A stretch of 64,000 nucleotides of DNA from Brasenia schreberi (GCA_036023115.1 JAYKKT010000089.1:11000001-11064000); one strand, 5' to 3'. Shown: positions 11,900-24,003, numbered from the stretch's first letter. The notes: generated by a model not told the origin, from the sequence alone. Numbers and translations: made by a program.

Positions 11900-12700
11900 T
11901 ATACCTCAACTCTAACGACAATAAACTGGACAAAATTATAAATATGCTGGATTAAAATTACAAGAGAAAACTTCACATAAATATCTTAAAGGTTCGTATA
12001 TTTTTTAATTTAGTTCTTGTGATTTAAAACTATTTTATGGTTCATTGTCATCTATCATATTAGCCGAAAGACACTAATCGATAGATTCACATGCTGAGTT
12101 ATGGCTACTCACTTAGTGAACACATTATAATATAACTTTAATATTATTTATCATATAATAGTTAATAATATTAAAGAATTTGTAAGTAGCATCATAATCA
12201 ACAATACAAAATTGATATGATAAATAACATGGCAATTGATGTATCATATCTGGTTAAGACTAACAATATTAGATATTTGTCACTAATTTAATAAATATTA
12301 AAAACCACAAGATAGCATAAGGACATTTTCAAATCACAAGGATCATAATGAAAACGCCTACACTGTTAAGGTATTTTTTGTGAAGTTATAAATCTAATGA
12401 AGAAAAGTTTAAGTGGCTCGAGTTTTAAAATTTAAAAATAAGTGCACACACGCGTGCATATATACGTACATATATTAATTCTTATATGCCTTTATAATTC
12501 TGATTATTATGCATCACGTAGTTCTTACTGCATACCCGCCACATACCCGGTCAAAATGTGTAAGTATTTCTTGTGCCCAAACCCAAACCCAAACCCAAGC
12601 AAACCGGGTGATCCTCTTGTCTTTCAGTTTGGATTGGGCTGGGACTATATTGCTATCGTACTCACCAATTCGTCGAATATATGAATGTTTTGGACGTGGT
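11900..12700. other. AT-rich intergenic DNA
   Basis: No gene supported. Contains TA-rich low-complexity sequence and, at 12575-12600, a short run of 'cccaaa' units that is not the plant telomere repeat. Confidence 0.5.
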
Positions 12701-12707
12701 TTACATG

Positions 12708-12785
12708 CAGAGTTAGCTCATTTGTTAGGGCTTTGACTCCCACACTACATGTCCTGAGTTCGATTCCCAGGGCATGCATGCACAG
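12708..12785 (+). mobile_element. tRNA-derived SINE copy, subfamily 1
   Basis: A-box-like 'ttagctcatttgttaggg' and B-box-like 'gagttcgattcccagg' about 40 bp apart, followed by 'gcatgcatg' as in other copies of the family. The 3' tail is eroded. Confidence 0.6.
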
Positions 12786-13526
12786 CGGTGCCTTTGTTAG
12801 GTTTTGGATCCGGATTCGATCCTACTTCACTCCAGTTGATGATGGGATCCAGTGTTAGACCCACATTTTGAATCCGGATTCCGACGGAGAATGATCCAGC
12901 CCTGGTCCAAAACATTCGCGTCGGAGCGAGAGAAGGACTCGCCCGTAAATTAATGAAAAGATGGACATATTCTGCCATCTTCGTGCCGGTTATTCTTCTC
13001 GCCCCTCATCTCTTTCACACGAGGAATCTATACCGTCTAATTCTCCCGGTGGGTCCCACACGCTATTTTTTCTTTTTCTAGTAAAAGGGTCCCACACGCT
13101 GTTTGCTCTTTTCCTTTCGGCCTTCTTACCTGTAATTCCACCAGACACGCTGGCAAGGTATTAAAGGAAAATATATTTAATTCACAATGGCCATATCGCC
13201 TCGACCATAATCAAACGAGGAAAAAAAAACTGAAGAGTTTTAGAAAAATGACAGAAGTTACTGGGACGTGGGACCCAGACATAACGAGATCCAATCTAAT
13301 TACATTTTGATTTGGATTGGGTAGATGATGAGAGATGCCCAACAATTAATCTGAACCAAATCCAAGCCTTATCCCGCATTGAGTTCGCCGCGGGACATTC
13401 TCATTGTGGTGTATCTTGTATCATATTAACATGCAAGTCTAAAAGGCGATTTCGTGTATTATCATTTTCTTCAACACTTTTGAGACCTTCGTGTATCTCT
13501 TTTAAAATATTTATCGTCTGAACCCA

Positions 13527-13605
13527 AAGCGATAGCTTAACTTGCTAGGCAATTCTAGTCACAAGTTATTGGTTGCGAGTTCAATACAGATGTAACAAAA
13601 AAGAA
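13527..13605 (+). mobile_element. Decayed SINE copy, subfamily 1
   Basis: 'gatagcttaacttgctaggc' followed by 'ggttgcgagttcaatac' matches the A-box/B-box spacing of the family. The tail is short and A-rich. Confidence 0.5.
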
Positions 13606-14039
13606 CAAAGAGTGTTCATCTTCTCATTTCTCATAACTTTTTAGTATAATTCCTACTACATAACTCCATCTATGTTAAGCATGTCCCTTTCATCTTATTG
13701 CACCCAATTAAATGAACCAAGCTTCTCATAGTTTGATAGATCCTTTGCTTGTTCATATTCGGTTTGTATACGATATGAGGTAAACATGGACAAGAAATTT
13801 TCAGCTCATGAAAGCATATTAAATAACAAACTTTCTACTTTTTACTAAGGTAATTATAGTAAGTTATTTCAAGAAATCCATGTCTCAACTCGGTTTGGTT
13901 CGGCCTGTAAAAGGTAACAACCTGTTCATGAACATGTGTTCAAACAGTGGTTGTTCGGCTAATGGTTAGCTCAGCTCATTCGTATAGAAAAGAAGCCAAG
14001 CAATCAACATAGGTTGATCGGTTCGTTTCAGTGTCTACC

Positions 14040-14115
14040 AACACCAGTTAGCTCACCTGATAGAGGGCTTGACTCACAAGATGAAGGTCATGAGTTCCAT
14101 ACCTAGCTTTAGCCA
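14040..14115 (+). mobile_element. SINE copy, subfamily 1
   Basis: Contains 'ttagctcacctgatagag' (A box) and 'ggtcatgagttccatacc' (B box), matching the best copies at 30065 and 47137. Confidence 0.6.
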
Positions 14116-15046
14116 TCCCGTTGGAGACATCCTTACATACCTATTATATATCTAGCATCATGAATATGATAGTCAAAGTGAAATTACAAGTAGCATGGTC
14201 GACAGTACTTATGACATCAATGGTGGATCTACATTGAGCCGAAATGGAGTGTTCGCCCAACTTGAAATTTGAAAAATAACTAAAAATCTACAGCCAGTGA
14301 TGAGATTCATCGACTATAATACATAGTTTGTTCCACCCAAAACCGTTTAATGGGATATTAAATTCACCCGAAAAGAGTTTCTAGATCCACCACTGTATGA
14401 CATAGACTGAATGTTAATCCACCATCATTGTGGCTGCCAGTGATTGTGGCTGTGCTTTTTCTCTGAAGCGAAGCGACGGCGATAGAGGAGAAAAGGAAAA
14501 ATTCCGACAAGAAGGTCGGCTGGGGTGGCGCAGCTTTGTTTGGGTGATAGGACGGAAATGTTGCTTTCTTCGTTTCTTTCTCTGTCTTTATTGTTTTCGC
14601 CCAACTTTATCGGCAGACCAAACTGAGAAGTCGGTGCCCACTTCTTCTTTTTGCTAAAGGAAATGGCTTTCAGTTATTCGTCTATTAAACAAAGACTGGT
14701 TCGAGTCATGGATCCTTTTCTTTCTTGTTTCATGCATTGATTCATTGTGAAGAATTCACTGCCGTTCATTGCCATAGATGAACTACAATCATCGATCTCT
14801 GCCCTCAGCTGTCAGCTTTCAATAGTTCACCGAATGGAATAAACGTGCCGTGTCGTGACTCCTTCCAGTAGTAAAAAGAAACAAAAAGCTGACATGCTGC
14901 TTGGTGTCATCAAGATTCGCTAACCTACTCTCTTATTAATAAAGTAGACCAATGGAAGAAATAAATGTAGGAAACCAAGGATGCACGCTCGAATAATTTT
15001 TTTAAGCCCCCTCCCCTATGTGTGTATATATGGAGAGAGAGAGAAT

Positions 15047-15234
15047 GAGAGATGGCTTACCAAACACCTTCTCAATGATGGTGATCAATGTACTCATTTT
15101 GCATCGCATTTAATGTACTTATGTATTGATTATTATGTCAAAATTGACATAAAGCTTGATTTGTATCATTCATACAATCTCGTGAACGGTACAAATCGTT
15201 TAATACAGTTTGACATGTGAAGGTGTCCAACTCT

Positions 15235-15238
<4 letters not shown>
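15047..15238. mobile_element. Microsatellite-bounded MITE-like element 1
   Basis: The left end 'accaaacaccttctcaatg' and right end 'catgtgaaggtgtccaac' are imperfect inverted repeats. A GA run lies just outside on the left and (TA)n on the right. The interior is about 190 bp and non-coding, with sequence shared with elements 2, 3 and 5 ('catttaatg...', 'gatttg..atcattcatacaatc'). Confidence 0.55.
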
Positions 15239-15296
<58 letters not shown>

Positions 15297-15404
15297 GTAT
15301 ATATATATATGTATATGTATATATATATATGTATATATGTATATGTACATATATATATATACATATACATATATATATATATACATATATATATATACAT
15401 ATAC

Positions 15405-15451
<47 letters not shown>
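15239..15451. repeat. Compound TA/TG microsatellite
   Basis: About 210 bp of TA repeats interspersed with TATG and TACA units. Long Tyr/Ile open frames on both strands here are products of the repeat. Confidence 0.95.
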
Positions 15452-15452
<1 letters not shown>

Positions 15453-15705
15453 GTAGAAAGAGTGGGAACTATTAAACAACTTTTCATATTAGACATTTCT
15501 TTTGTGCGATCAATTGAACGATAGTGATCAAGACACTCATCTCGCATTAAATTTAATGCACTCATGTGCATTAGATGACATCGATCATTATATTAATATA
15601 GACAGATAACTCGATTTGCATTGTCCATGCAATCGTATGAATGATGTAGATCATCTAGTAGAGCATGACATTAGAGGGTATCTGCCAACTCTCAATTTTC
15701 ATATA
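15452..15705. mobile_element. Microsatellite-bounded MITE-like element 2
   Basis: Starts 'gtgggaactattaaacaac' and ends 'gggtatctgccaactctc', an imperfect inverted pair. The interior aligns with elements 1, 3 and 5. A (TA)n lies on the left and a short GA run on the right. Confidence 0.55.
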
Positions 15706-15717
15706 TGTATAGAGAGA

Positions 15718-15942
15718 GAGGGGAGTCACTAAACAACATCTCATGCTAAGTATTATTTTATCATCACTAGCATTTGTATGATCAATAAGATAGTGATGAC
15801 CAATACACGTATCTCGAGTTACATTTAATGCATTCGTGCAATAAATGTCATCGAACCTCATATTGATAGTGATAGACAATTTACGAACAATACATATCAT
15901 CGAGCAGAATCTGCATGAGAAGATATCTAGCATCTCCCATTT

Positions 15943-15945
<3 letters not shown>
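15718..15945. mobile_element. Microsatellite-bounded MITE-like element 3
   Basis: The left end 'gggagtcactaaacaaca' and right end 'gatatctagcatctccc' are inverted repeats with roughly 19 of 26 positions matching when extended. A GA run lies on the left and (TA)n on the right. Confidence 0.55.
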
Positions 15946-16029
<84 letters not shown>

Positions 16030-16031
16030 AT
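15946..16031. repeat. (TA)n(TG)n microsatellite
   Basis: About 60 bp of TA followed by about 20 bp of TG. Confidence 0.95.
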
Positions 16032-16033
16032 AG

Positions 16034-16217
16034 AGAGATGCTAGACACCTTCTCAAGCAAGACTCTACTAAATAATTTGTATCGTTCGTAGGATCACACA
16101 AACGATGTAGATCGACTTATCCATCAATATCGGTATGAGGTTTGAGACCAATGCGACTCAAAATAATAATGATGATCAAGCAATACCTAACACGAGAAGT
16201 TGTCTAGCAATTCTCTC
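16034..16217. mobile_element. Microsatellite-bounded MITE-like element 4
   Basis: The clearest terminal inverted repeats of the group: 'agatgctagacaccttctc' on the left and 'gagaagttgtctagcaattct' on the right. The interior appears to run in the opposite direction to its neighbours. A (CT)n-(TA)n-(GA)n hairpin-like microsatellite follows at 16210-16280. Confidence 0.6.
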
Positions 16218-16281
16218 TCTCTCTCTCTCTATATATATATACATATAGAGAGAGAGAGAGAGAGGGAGAGAGAGGGGGGAA

Positions 16282-16490
16282 GGGAGCTGCTAGAGAGCCT
16301 CCACCACTATCCTTCAATCAATTAGATGGTGGTCATGAAGGCACCTATCACAAGATGCATACATTAAATGTCATTGAACCTCGTGTCAATATTGACAAGC
16401 AATTTGATTTAAACCATCCATAAGATCTCACTGATGATGCATGTTGTCTAGTAGAACATGGTATGAAAGGATGTCTAGCAACTCCTAGTT

Positions 16491-16493
<3 letters not shown>
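16282..16493. mobile_element. Microsatellite-bounded MITE-like element 5
   Basis: Starts 'gagctgctagagagcctcc' and ends 'ggatgtctagcaactcc'. The interior shares 'cattaaatgtcattgaacctc' with element 3, quoted here to 20 bases or fewer. A GA run lies on the left, and CT then TA repeats on the right to 16564. Confidence 0.55.
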
Positions 16494-16564
<71 letters not shown>

Positions 16565-17540
16565 ATGATTCGGTCTTACTCAACAATTATTTTTGAGAAA
16601 TCAGTGTAATAATATTATCTTATATAAATTTTTAAAATTACTACAACCATTTAAATTACACTGAAAAGTAATGGTTGAACATGTGAGTGATAGTGATAGT
16701 AGGATATGAATTTTTATAAGGAAAATTCAATATGTTTCTATCTCCAATACACATGGAGACCATAATTGCATTTTTCCAACATTTCTTTAATATATATATT
16801 CATAAAAATATCTACTATTTTCTATTTTAACACTTTATGACCTAAATTTCTCTTGCAATAAAATCAAGACCCACATTACAACTACCAATAAAAAATAACT
16901 GCATCTTTTTTGCTTACATGGCACATAAGAGTACACAATTACATCACTAAGGCCACATCAGCTTATGTTAATTATTATAATTAATATTTAAACATGAATT
17001 ATACAATCATCTATATATTATATTAATATTATAATGATTAATATAATAATTAGTAATTAACTACTATTTAATATATATTAAGTATGTATTAATTAATACA
17101 ATATATTAATTGATATGACAATATCAAATAGATATCGCTTAATATTAATGTTTGAATATTTAACACATAATAAATATACATTGTTACGAATATTGTGTAA
17201 AATATTATTATCATTAATATTCTATATACACACATACATACACATATATACAAATGTTTGTATGTATCTTAATTTGATTGTACAGGGTTCATTCCACATA
17301 CGTCCATAACATTGCTTGATATGACTAGGTAAAGCATATGTAATTGAAACAGTATTACAAAATTTTGGTCTTTATGAATTAAACAATAATGTAACACAAG
17401 ATAAATCATACCCATGTAGCTCCACTTAGTGTAACTGTGTAAGCCAGAGTTTGGTTATGTTTGATTCTTTTACATGGACCGAAGAAATTCGCTCTTTTAT
17501 CTACTCTTCTGTAGAAAATATGCTTGACAAGTAACGCCCA
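16565..17540. other. AT-rich intergenic DNA
   Basis: Very AT-rich, with no gene supported. Short open frames such as 17115-17309 show no domain. Confidence 0.5.
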
Positions 17541-17544
17541 TAGG

Positions 17545-17651
17545 GTTAGCTCAAAGGCAGGACACCCTAGGGATGTTTTTGCTGGTGGGGGAGTTCAACT
17601 CCCAAAGAGTGCATGTGTAAGTGTGTGTGTTAGGCCTCAGCCTCCTCTTAT
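17545..17651 (+). mobile_element. SINE copy, subfamily 2, interrupted by LINE C
   Basis: 'ggttagctcaaaggcagg' (A box) and 'gggagttcaactccc' (B box) are followed by 'gcatgtgtaag' and the tail 'ggcctcagcctcctctta'. The tail is where LINE C inserted: its last 12 bp reappear at 20891-20902, followed by an A-rich remainder. The SINE is therefore older than LINE C. Confidence 0.65.
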
Positions 17652-20600
17652 ACAACAACAACTAAGGCTTTTACTATACTAGAAGGGGTCGGCTACATGG
17701 ATTCTTTATTTTCACATAGCCCTATCATGTGTCATGTTAACAATTAACTCAACATAAGTTATATCATTTTTTATTGTTTATTTCCAACACTTGTGTGGTC
17801 GTCCTCTATCTCTTTTAATACTTTCAAAAGCTAATTTTTCATACCTTCTTACATGTACTTCTTTTGATTTTCCTTTTATATGTTCAATTCATCTTAAACG
17901 ATATTATCTCATTTATCTTCTATTGGTGTCACTCCTAATTTATTTCTAATAATCTCATTATGTGTATGATCTTTTCTTGTATTACCACTCATCCGTCTCA
18001 ACATCTTTGTTTTTGTCACATACATCTTTTGTACATGTTGATGATTAACTGCCCAACACTCATAATCATAAAACATGACAGGTTTAATTGTTGCTCTATA
18101 ATATTTACCTTTTAACTTTAATGATATATTCTTATCATAAAGAATATTTGATGCTCCTCTCCATTTTAACCAACCAGCATTAATTCTATGTGTAACATCT
18201 CCATCAATTCTTCTATCACTCTGAAAAATTAACCCTAGGTATTTAAAACTTTTCTTTTCGGGATGCAATATGTGCCAATTTTAATTTTTATCTTATCTAA
18301 AGTAACCAAATGATCAAACTTACATTCCATATATTGTGTCTTTATTCTACCAAGTCACAAGCCTTTACTTTCTAATGTTTCTCTCTATAGTTCTAATTTT
18401 CTATTAACTTTTTCCTTAGACTCCTCCACTAACACAATGTCATATGCAAATACTAGTCAAGGTACTTCATCTTGAATATGTTTTGTTAACTCATCAATCA
18501 CTATTATAAATATGTATAAACTTAAAGTTGACTATTGATGTAACCCAATATTAACTTCAAAGAAGTTTGTCGTTCCTTCATAAGTCCTCACACATATTTT
18601 TGTACCATCCATCATACATGTCTCTTATAAGGTTTATGTATGTTAATGGGATACCTCTTTTTTTCAGGGTTCTTTAAAAAACATCACTTGGTACCCTATC
18701 GTAAGCTTTTTCTACATCAATAAATATAATGTAAATGTCCTTTTTTTGTTCTAAAATGTTCCATAAGGCATCCCAAAATGTGAATCGTTTAAATAGTAGA
18801 TTTGTTTCGCATGAATCCAAATTTGTTCCCTATTGTACTCAATACTTCTTATATTAACCTACAATTGATAATTTTTTCCATAATTTCATAGTATGGCTCA
18901 TTACCTTGATACTATGATAATTTACACAATTCTAAATGTCTCCCTTGTTCTTATATATTTATATAAGTGTACTTGATCTCCATTCCTCGAGCATCTTTTG
19001 GTTTCTCCATATTTCATTAAACAATCTTTTAAATAAAGTGACTCCTGACACTCCTAGGATTTTTCAAACTTCTATAAGAATATTGTTTGATCCTATCGAT
19101 TTACCACCCTTTATATGTTTAAGAGCCTCTTTAACTTCATTCTTTTGAATACGTCGGTAGAAATTGTGGTTTATATACTTTTCTGATTTGGCTAACTCTC
19201 CTAACCTAATACTAACATCTTTATTTTTATTAAAAAACTTATAAAAATAAAATTTCCATCTATTTTTTATATCATCATTTGCTACTAGAATTTTTTCCTC
19301 CTCGCCTTTGATGCATCTAAAAAAATTAAGATCATTAGTTTTCATATCACGAGCCCTAGCTATCCTAAAAATATTTGTTTCACCCTCTTTTGAGTTGAGT
19401 ATTTTTATATAAATCCTCTCAAATTTTAATTTTTGCTTCACGAACGTTTTTTTTTTTGCTTTTTGCTTTGCTTTCTTATAAGCCTCTAAAGTTTCACTAG
19501 TTTTCTAAGTATAATGTAACTTATAACATGCCTTATTAGCCTTGATTTATTTTGCATCACTTCACTTCACTACCAAGCTTCTTTTTGTGCTGATACACCT
19601 CCCTTAGATTCACCTAACAAATTTTTCGCCACTTTTCTAATATGTATAACCATATTGTTTCACATACCACATGTTGTACCAACATAATTCCACACATCTC
19701 CTTGAATGACTTCGTGTTTAAATATATATTATTTCTCGCTTTTGAGGCTCTGAATAACTCGATACACTCTTTTCTTTGTTACTTTTCATATCTAAATCCA
19801 TAACTAAAAGTCAATGTTGGGTGGTTAAACTTTCTCCTCGAATTACCTTATAATCTTTACAACACGATCTATCTTTTTTCCTACAAACAAAATAATCAAT
19901 TTGTGTTTGTGATAAGCCACTCCTATAAGTAATTAAATATTCATCTTGTTTTTTGAAGATTGTATTGACTATAAAGAGATCAAATGCCATAGCAAAATTT
20001 AAAATCTCCTAACCTTCCTCATTTATATCCTCAAAACCGAAGTTTCTATGAATACCTTGATATCCTAATGTCTCTTTACTGACATGTTCATTTAAGTCTC
20101 GTAAACAAATCATCTTCCTTTGTGAAATTCTTTAAATCACATTATCTAACTCCTCTTAAAAAGCCGTTTTTATATTATCTTCTAGTACGACTTAAAGTGC
20201 GTAAGCACTACTCTTAGCACTAATTTCAACGTCATGATTTGGTCACCATATCATTGTATGTCTATTACACTATCCTTTAAATCTTTATTTATGACAATAC
20301 CAACTCCGTTTCGAGCTTTTTCCTTTCCTGAGTACCATAATTTAAAACTTGTATCATCAATCTCTTTTGCTTTTTCTCCAACCCACTTTATTTCTTTTAA
20401 ATATATGATATGAATCTTTTTCCAAATCATGGTATCTACCACCTCCATTAGCTTACTAGAAAATGTTTCGATATTCAAAGAATCAATACAAATCTTACTA
20501 TCTATGACTAACTTCCTTACCCTCCACATCCGTCCATACTAAAAATGTGAAAACCCTCTCTGCAATTTATTCACTACATTTGGGTGGCAATATAGTGGCA

Positions 20601-20890
20601 GTAACTTCTTTACTCACACTCATTCATGATGTAAGAACCCTCTCTGCAATTGATTTACTACATTCAAACGAAAATATAGAAATCATTGCTTACTTTTTAC
20701 TGTATTTAAGCTTTTTAGTGTCGGTAAGAGAGGATGCCCCAACATAATGCTCATAATTTGTATAATCCATAGTCTAAAAATCTAACAAAATTTTATATTG
20801 GTTGTTGAAAGCCTAACGCAACCCTCCTCCTTTATCCAAGCTTGGGACTGGCCATGCAAGGGTGATCCCTTACATGAGTAGAGTTCTCGG
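17652..20890 (-). mobile_element. Near full-length RTE-like LINE copy C
   Basis: About 3,239 bp, reading on the minus strand from a 5' end at 20890 to a CAA-repeat (TTG on the coding strand) at 17652. It is flanked by the 12-bp direct repeat 'cctcctcttata' at 17641-17652 and 20891-20902. Open pieces include the endonuclease N-terminus (20529-20251, with LMEVVD and KEIKWVGEKAKEIDD), a linker (19441-19064) and the C-terminus (18268-17909). The RT in between is broken by stops and frameshifts, and the catalytic box is damaged (near 18440 the sequence reads YDI instead of DDI). Inactive. Confidence 0.9.
20251..20529 (-). pseudogene. Endonuclease N-terminal piece of LINE copy C
   Basis: 92 codons corresponding to the start of the apurinic-type endonuclease domain. 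Motifs include SLNIETFSSKLMEVVD and the region where the catalytic Glu of 'QETKW' is expected (here LKEIKW, so Glu is kept but its neighbours have changed). The frame stops before the remaining endonuclease motifs. Confidence 0.7.
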
Positions 20891-20902
20891 CCTCCTCTTA
20901 TA

Positions 20903-21240
20903 ATAAAAAAAGAGAGAGAGAACCCAATATAATCATCAGATCTGGATCAAAATCGGATATGAAACCATCGAACATTAGATTACAGGTTCAAATATAAAAT
21001 CACCAGTTTGAATCAGATGGTTCAAATCTGAAACCAACAATTCGGATTTGGAATTGCCGGTCCAGATCTGATGGTTTGAACCGAAACCAAACTATCGGTT
21101 TTACAGAAGTTCCAATTTCAGACCGATTTTGTATATATATAAACTGTAACCAAATCCAGTGGTTCCGGTTTCGGACGTTTGTGGGTTGATTTGGTTTCGA
21201 GTTGAACTGCTGGAGTGGGTTCGAACCGGTCACATGTCTA
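20903..21240. repeat. Degenerate GGTTC/GAACC-rich sequence
   Basis: After the A-rich SINE remainder come about 300 bp of short, imperfect repeats built on 'ggttcgaa', 'ccggttt' and 'gatctg'. Similar sequence occurs at 29540-29860, 46610-46955, 58590-58800 and 61950-62130. Not coding. Confidence 0.5.
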
Positions 21241-21444
21241 GTTGATTATAATGAATTGTTACTTCAAAATCTCGAAAACTACTCACCGCCCACTGCTTTC
21301 AGATCTCCATCTTCTTCATCGTGAAAGAAGGACCGGCATTAAAAAAGCACAAAAATAATGGATGCATCGACCAATATTAGGAAAAAAGTTCGTTGGGGTC
21401 TGAAAATTTGAATCCTATCATAATAAGATGGGAAGTGATCTCCA

Positions 21445-21530
21445 GCAATAACTTATCTGGTTAGGGGGTTCGACTCACATGTTCGATACTCAGCGCATGC
21501 ATCTGGCTTTGGCTTCCTTATTATATAAAA
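21445..21530 (+). mobile_element. SINE copy, subfamily 1
   Basis: 'caataacttatctggttagg' (A box), a shortened middle, then 'catgttcgatactcagcg' (B box) and the tail 'catctggctttggcttcc'. Confidence 0.55.
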
Positions 21531-21539
21531 AGGATTATA

Positions 21540-22640
21540 TAAATCGGAGTGTCGCGTGGTTCTCTCTCATTCGTTAATATACATATATTTAATAATATAT
21601 TGTATATTATTTCTTAATATATAATATTAACATGTACCCCCGAGTGCCATGTGGCACCCATGTATTGGCTAGGCGATCAATGATGCCCAATGTCCCAAGT
21701 CGTACCCGAGCGCCCGAGTACTCGTCGTTTGAATAGTACACAAGACGTTTCGTGGCGCCAGTTGTCCTAGGAACGTGGAGCCCAAGTGACACGCTCTTGC
21801 TTACTTTTGAATGATCGTTTATGAATAGTATTTTTGCTCTATAAATAACAAATTTCAAATATGAAATCATAAAACTCAAACGCTCTTACAGTTTTATTAT
21901 ATAAATAGTAATGTTATTTTATGTAATAATTTTTTTATATTTGATATGCTTGTCGTATACTCAACCTTTGTATATAAGATGGTTTGAAGATTATACAACT
22001 TAAAATACAACCTATTAAAAACATTTAGTTTTATTTGAAATAGTTTTAATTTTAGAAATGAATGTATAGGTTTTTATAAACAAAAAGATAAAAAACCACA
22101 AAAAAATTCAAAAGACACTTAAAATCGTTACAACTTTACCTATTAAATGTTGTTCATGACTACACCCTATAGAGACTTATTAATGGAGTTTATGTACCTT
22201 TATTTTTTACAATCGAATTTGTTAAATCTAGTTGGGATGTTTGTACTTGTCTTTTAGATCTCCTTTCTATTTTTATTAATACTACATATGTATTGTTTTG
22301 TGTTTATATCTTAATTTTGTATTAATTTACTTATCTCATATTGTGCAGGATATAACAGAAAAATAGCTTAATTACGATATAGATCTCCCAACAATTAGTT
22401 TAATTGTTACATTAGATTATAGATTAAAATTAAAAAATATAGAATTATTTTTTAATGTTTATAATAAGATATTTTATTAAATAAGATTAAGGATATCAAT
22501 AATATAATTAATAATATAACATTAAATATTAATTAATTATGTGTTGATTATAGTTTTATACATGATCATTTTGTTCTGCAAGTATAAGAAGAAATCAGTG
22601 ACAGTCATGCATCCTCTTCTTTCGATAATAAGTTTTTTAA
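21540..22640. other. AT-rich intergenic DNA with a more GC-rich 200-bp patch
   Basis: 21630-21800 is distinctly GC-richer ('gtacccccgagtgccatg' onward) and holds an open minus frame, but I recognise no domain. The rest is AT-rich, and part may belong to the hAT element that follows. Confidence 0.4.
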
Positions 22641-22644
22641 TCAT

Positions 22645-22985
22645 ATTTTGAAATATAGATTTAGAAGGCAGACAAAATCAAATGACCCCTAAGTTTGAAG
22701 TATATAATAATACTCATTATGATCTTCGTAAATTTAAAGAAGATGAGGGTAGAGAGAAATTAAATGTTTTAAAATGATGGTGAGAACATCAACTTACTTA
22801 TTCAATTTTATCTTTAATTGCTAAGAATGTTTTTGTTATTTCAGCCTCAATTGTTACTGTAGAAATAATATTTAGTGTAAGCGGTAATATATTAGACGAA
22901 CATTATTCTAACTTATAACTTGATACCTTACAAACTCATGATTGCCTAGATGATCAATAATCTTATTGGCATAATGCAATTTATC
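22645..22985 (+). pseudogene. hAT transposase C-terminal (dimerisation) domain remnant
   Basis: Translated on the plus strand with several stops, this reads as the conserved hAT end: KFKEDEGREKLNVLK, then EHQLTYSILSLIAKN, then SASIVTVEIIFSVSGNILDE, then LDTLQTHDCLDDQ. In functional hAT transposases this region normally reads WW...YP.LS..A.D.L..PAS...E..FS..G. The DNA-binding zinc finger and catalytic core were not found in the AT-rich sequence upstream, and terminal repeats could not be placed. Confidence 0.75.
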
Positions 22986-22999
22986 ACATTCCCTCTTCA

Positions 23000-23575
23000 C
23001 CTTATTTAATTTTATTTTATAAATGTACATGGGATACATAAACACAAAATGTATTCAACGTCTCTCCTCTTAAAACAAATTTCATCATCATAATTCGAGT
23101 ACCATGTATCTATACTATATTAACCTTTAGATTTTTATTTACAATAATACCAAACTTCATTTCAAACATTTTCCTTTTCTTAGTATCAATATTTAAAACA
23201 TATATTATCTTGTAAACATACAATATGATTCTTTTTTCTATTGATAATATCTACCACTTCCATTAACTTGTTGGTCAATGTTCCGATATTCAAAGTATCG
23301 ATATGAATCTTATTATCTAAAACTAGTTTTTTTACCCTCGCATTCATCGATGCTGAAAATGCAAAGACTCCATGCCATTCATTCACGACATTTGGGTGAG
23401 AATGTAACGGGACTTAACAAAATGAAATGCTCATAATATCCAAAATCTATGATAGATAAATACCACAAAGTTTTAAGCTGTTCGGCGAAAAGCTAACACA
23501 GCCATCCTCCTTTTGTCTAGGTTTGAGACTAATCATGCAAAGGTGATCCTTTACATGATGGAGTTGGATGAAGGA
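23000..23575 (-). mobile_element. 5' fragment of an RTE-like LINE, copy G
   Basis: Matches the 5' end of copies C and D: minus-strand start at 'tgatcctttacatgatgg', then leader and the endonuclease start (open 23386-23186, with DTLNIGTLTNKLMEVVD). It stops near 23000 without a 3' end. Because 5' truncation is the usual fate of LINEs, a copy that keeps only its 5' end must have lost the rest by deletion. Confidence 0.7.
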
Positions 23576-24003
23576 AATTCTTAAACCATACAAGTGTGTA
23601 TACATCGTTAGGCCGTAGATGCAATGAAACAAGATTGCATAAATAGTAGAAAGTATAGCATATCGATTAAATCTTAGAAAAGATAGAAACCCCAAGGCTG
23701 TATCTTATTAACATGGTATGATGCAGAGCTTATCATACATTCCTCCCAAGCCCAGGATAACACCAAGGGGTTGTTCCGGCCAGGCTGACGCGGGGGATAT
23801 ACCAGATTTGGAAAAGGTTCAATTAGATCAAGAGTCTTTGTCATGCTTACAACCTTGAACGAACTCTGTGTAGACGCCCTAGTGTTTCCCATGCCAGCTT
23901 ACAATACTCGATGTTACAATACTCGATGTTGATGCAGAACTGATTTCAGTTGGTTCTTAGTGACTCGAAGGTTCAAATTCTTGCTTGAATTACCGGAGGC
24001 TAA

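Larger units (their letters stand above)
12790..15040. other. Intergenic DNA without a supported gene
   Basis: Short open frames here (for example 14430-14657 plus) have no recognisable domain. Two decayed SINE copies lie within it at 13527-13605 and 14040-14115. Confidence 0.5.

Noticed and set aside
12575..12600. Interstitial telomere repeat
   Set aside because: The units are 'cccaaa', not the plant telomeric CCCTAAA, and there are few of them.
14430..14657. A small basic protein gene
   Set aside because: No domain, no splice or promoter context and ordinary composition.
15210..15571. Tyr/Ile-rich open frames on both strands
   Set aside because: Translations of TA/TG microsatellite. The same applies to frames at 15655-16101, 33969-34244, 43679-44028 and 62704-62990.
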